Both the position numbers and the translations under genes were made by a program. Below are positions 5,548 to 7,734 of a stretch of DNA of 7,734 nucleotides, one piece after another; the stretch's first letter is position 1, and the number at the start of each line of letters is the position of its first letter. The DNA is taken from the NCBI GenBank assembly GCA_023247815.1, contig JAHFFS010000063.1, positions 1 to 7,734 of the forward strand. The letters run 5' to 3'. Under the pieces are notes generated by a model. It did no database searches and had not been told where the DNA came from. It was given only the letters and a program-made list of their open reading frames with translations. The DNA is from Candidatus Omnitrophota bacterium (GTDB taxonomy: Bacteria > Omnitrophota > Gorgyraeia > Zapsychrales > JANLHA01).

Positions 5548-7734
5548 GATTGACCCCAAACCAAAACTCGACATCATCGTCAGGTTCGTTGATGGCCTTT
5601 GCCACATCCATACGGACAACAACTTTTTCTAAAAATGAACCCACATCGACGTGAAAACGCAGGCCCAATCCCGCGTCTTTGCGCAAACGCGACTCCGCGA
5701 AATCAGAAAACCAGGCCTGCCCAGCATCAAAAAAAATCACTCCACTCACCTTTTCCAAACCAAAGATGTTATCCAAGGCATGAATTTTCAAATCTTCTTT
5801 GATGGGAAAACGATACTCCACACTGCTTAAAAAAGCGTTGGCCCCGCGGATCGTTTTACGTTCAAAACCCCGCAGGCCGTCCATTCCACCGATATGAAAC
5901 AAATCCTTGTCATCTGGATATCCCCAATCGTACTTGTTGCGCAAGGCCAGGGTCGATTTTGGCGTCACGGGATGATACAGGCTCAAATCGATTTGCGAAC
6001 GGTAAAAGAACTGGGTCGCGTCCAGAAAATGTCCGGCGCTTTCCAGACTCGTATCCAGACGGTAGCCTTTGACCGGATCCGGATAAGGACCAGAACGGTC
6101 CAGATGCATCGTTGTCCCCACAACCGCTTCGTCGGTCCGGGAATAATTCAAGTTCCGAACATCTTCCCGTCCAGAGATAAAATCAACCGTGTCATTCAAA
6201 CTCTGGTTACGCATCACATACAACGTGGCGTGATCATTGATCTGCGTCAATCCATATTGGCTCGGCCACAATTCTTTGCGCAGATACACTTTCCCGCTGG
6301 CCAAATCCTCCTCGTCCCCTTTGGTATCATTGCGATTCGTGATCTCAACCCCTAATGTTGTTTGTGATCGCAAAACATTTTTTAACTGATACCCCATACG
6401 AGCATGCTGATGTCTTTCATGAAATTCATAATCCGTACCGGCATAAAAAATCTGATCATACGGCTTCTGGACCGAAACTTTGAGACCTAAGCCGGAGTTG
6501 GCGGTCTCCGGACCGATCACCACATTGACGCGGTCATCCGGCAAAAGAGCTGGAAGATCGTAAAGCCCCAGATAAAGCGGAACCGGATGGATTTCAACGA
6601 CCCGTGGCCAGAGATTATTGGTGCGATCAACGTCGAGCAAAATCCTTTCCGGATCAACTTGCACCGATTTGATCCTGCGACTCTTTTCAAAAGTCGCGAT
6701 CTCGCCGGCACCCCGTGGCTGCCAATCAAAAGTTTCCTCTCCCCCATCCCGAAACCGTATCCGCACCTTGACCGGCATCACGGCGTCGCCGCGATTTTGT
6801 AAAACCACACGACTTCCTTGTACCTTGCGAACGGCAACATCGAGCTTTTTTGCCGAATGCAGCCACTCTTGAAAAAACCAATCCAAAGACAAACCACTTT
6901 CCTGTTCACAAATTCTTTTAAAGTCCACGATCGACCAATTTCTAAATTGGTATTCTCGAAAAACCCTTTGAAAAATCTTGTCCATCCGTTCTTGACCCAA
7001 CAGGGTTTGTAGCATTTTTACGACCTGCGCTCCCTTGCCATAGGTCAACGCGAAAATACTGCTAGGTTCCGCGAAACTGGATAGATCATCAACGATCGGC
7101 CGGTCATATCCCATGCGAACCATCATCTGATATCGGACCGTACTCGCCCGCTCAAAAGTCAACTTTGGTAAGACCCAGCTCCACCCTTTGCACCATTTCG
7201 GAAAATCCAAAATGGACGCGTCCGCGCCGTATTTTTGCCGCAAATATTCCGAAAGAAAAAAGGAATGGACCCCTTCCTCCAGCCACATCTGGAAGTATTC
7301 ATCAACACCAACCAGATTGTAAAACCACTGGTGCCCGGTCTCATGCGAAATCAAAAAATCAAAATGCCGATTCAGAACCTGTGGCATCTCAAAGACACGG
7401 GTATCAATAAAAATCATGTTCGCCATCTGTTCCCCGCCGTACCCCAAATAAACCGGGGCAATGCTGAATTCCGAATATGGATACGGCCCAAACTTCTCTG
7501 AATAAACAGCCATCATTTGCTGAGCACTATCGAGCGCCTGCCGAGCATGCTGCTCGTTACCAGGAAGATAAAAGGCCTTGAACGTGATGTCCAGCGTTTT
7601 TTGACTCAACAGCAAATAGTCTTTGCTCATCGCCATGCTGAAATCCCTTATCGGATTTTCGGTTTTGATATTCACGGTCTTCTGACCTTCATCAACAATC
7701 TTGCTCGCATCTTCGATTCCGGAATGGATGACAA
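5537..7734 (-). CDS. M1-family metallopeptidase fused to an Omp85-type outer-membrane beta-barrel, N-terminus cut by window edge
   Basis: The frame stays open to the right edge, so the signal peptide and N-terminal M1 domain are missing. Numbering from the GTG at 7673-7675 (19 further residues precede it), the zinc site is HETGH at 111-115 with the third ligand E134 in WLEEG, spaced as in M1 (HExxH-X18-E). Y212 in TYGKGAQVV fits the catalytic tyrosine. The exopeptidase motif GGMEY is replaced by GGEQM (80-84). Residues about 277-352 form a beta-rich domain typical of short bacterial M1 enzymes. From about 357 to 712 the sequence is an Omp85/surface-antigen barrel: HIGGMDGLRGF at 594-604 holds the LRGF lid-loop motif, followed by EYRFPI, then FFDAGQAWF at 648-656, DAGLGLRF at 667-674 and a terminal Phe. 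No POTRA domain is visible. I infer an outer-membrane-anchored protease. The glycosyltransferase gene overlaps its 3' end by 11 bp. Confidence 0.9.
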   Translation of the reverse strand, partial: VIHSGIEDASKIVDEGQKTVNIKTENPIRDFSMAMSKDYLLLSQKTLDITFKAFYLPGNEQHARQALDSAQQMMAVYSEKFGPYPYSEFSIAPVYLGYGGEQMANMIFIDTRVFEMPQVLNRHFDFLISHETGHQWFYNLVGVDEYFQMWLEEGVHSFFLSEYLRQKYGADASILDFPKWCKGWSWVLPKLTFERASTVRYQMMVRMGYDRPIVDDLSSFAEPSSIFALTYGKGAQVVKMLQTLLGQERMDKIFQRVFREYQFRNWSIVDFKRICEQESGLSLDWFFQEWLHSAKKLDVAVRKVQGSRVVLQNRGDAVMPVKVRIRFRDGGEETFDWQPRGAGEIATFEKSRRIKSVQVDPERILLDVDRTNNLWPRVVEIHPVPLYLGLYDLPALLPDDRVNVVIGPETANSGLGLKVSVQKPYDQIFYAGTDYEFHERHQHARMGYQLKNVLRSQTTLGVEITNRNDTKGDEEDLASGKVYLRKELWPSQYGLTQINDHATLYVMRNQSLNDTVDFISGREDVRNLNYSRTDEAVVGTTMHLDRSGPYPDPVKGYRLDTSLESAGHFLDATQFFYRSQIDLSLYHPVTPKSTLALRNKYDWGYPDDKDLFHIGGMDGLRGFERKTIRGANAFLSSVEYRFPIKEDLKIHALDNIFGLEKVSGVIFFDAGQAWFSDFAESRLRKDAGLGLRFHVDVGSFLEKVVVRMDVAKAINEPDDDVEFWFGVNHAF

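Noticed and set aside
5548..5622. Upstream start for the glycosyltransferase at 5622
   Set aside because: It would add 25 residues without family character and overlap the end of the barrel domain by 86 bp. The ATG at 5547 gives the usual short N-terminus before the first membrane helix.
7673..7675. GTG as the start of the peptidase-barrel gene
   Set aside because: The frame continues upstream to the window edge with M1-like sequence and the protein would lack its N-terminal domain and signal peptide, so the gene is simply cut by the edge.

Overview
The window is a gene-dense piece of a bacterial chromosome with moderate GC. All seven genes that can be supported lie on the minus strand, so transcription runs from the right edge to the left edge. 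The organism is a diderm: the rightmost gene ends in an Omp85-type outer-membrane beta-barrel with a terminal phenylalanine. The mix (Era next to a PfkB sugar kinase, a TPR-bearing GT-C glycosyltransferase, an M1 peptidase-barrel fusion, a FIST-domain protein) would fit an uncultured diderm such as Omnitrophota or a neighbouring phylum. That placement is an inference at low confidence; no marker in the window settles it.

Layout in the direction of transcription. (1) 7734-5537: M1-family metallopeptidase fused to an Omp85/surface-antigen barrel, missing its N-terminus at the window edge. (2) 5547-4051: multi-pass GT-C glycosyltransferase with a C-terminal TPR, overlapping gene 1 by 11 bp. (3) 4054-3635: YjbQ/UPF0047 enzyme, overlapping gene 2 by 4 bp (ATGA). 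These three look like one translationally coupled operon. (4) 3633-3585: a short array of 7-bp units that folds back on itself. (5) 3561-2656: PfkB-family sugar kinase. (6) 2645-1719: the GTPase Era, 10 bp after the kinase. (7) 1712-1630: a second, longer heptad foldback array. (8) 1614-1219: a small four-helix membrane protein of unknown function. (9) 1218-986: a non-coding gap with an operator-like palindrome, a weak terminator-like hairpin and a larger stem. (10) 985-1: FIST-domain sensory protein, cut at its C-terminus by the window edge.

The genes serve different jobs: cell-envelope proteolysis and glycosylation on the right, housekeeping (ribosome assembly by Era, sugar or nucleoside phosphorylation) in the middle, and sensing on the left. 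The most notable items are the peptidase-barrel fusion, which looks like a self-anchored or self-exporting outer-membrane protease without a visible POTRA domain, and the two heptanucleotide foldback arrays, which sit in two of the intergenic gaps and share one design. No rRNA, tRNA, CRISPR array, insertion sequence or phage gene was seen.
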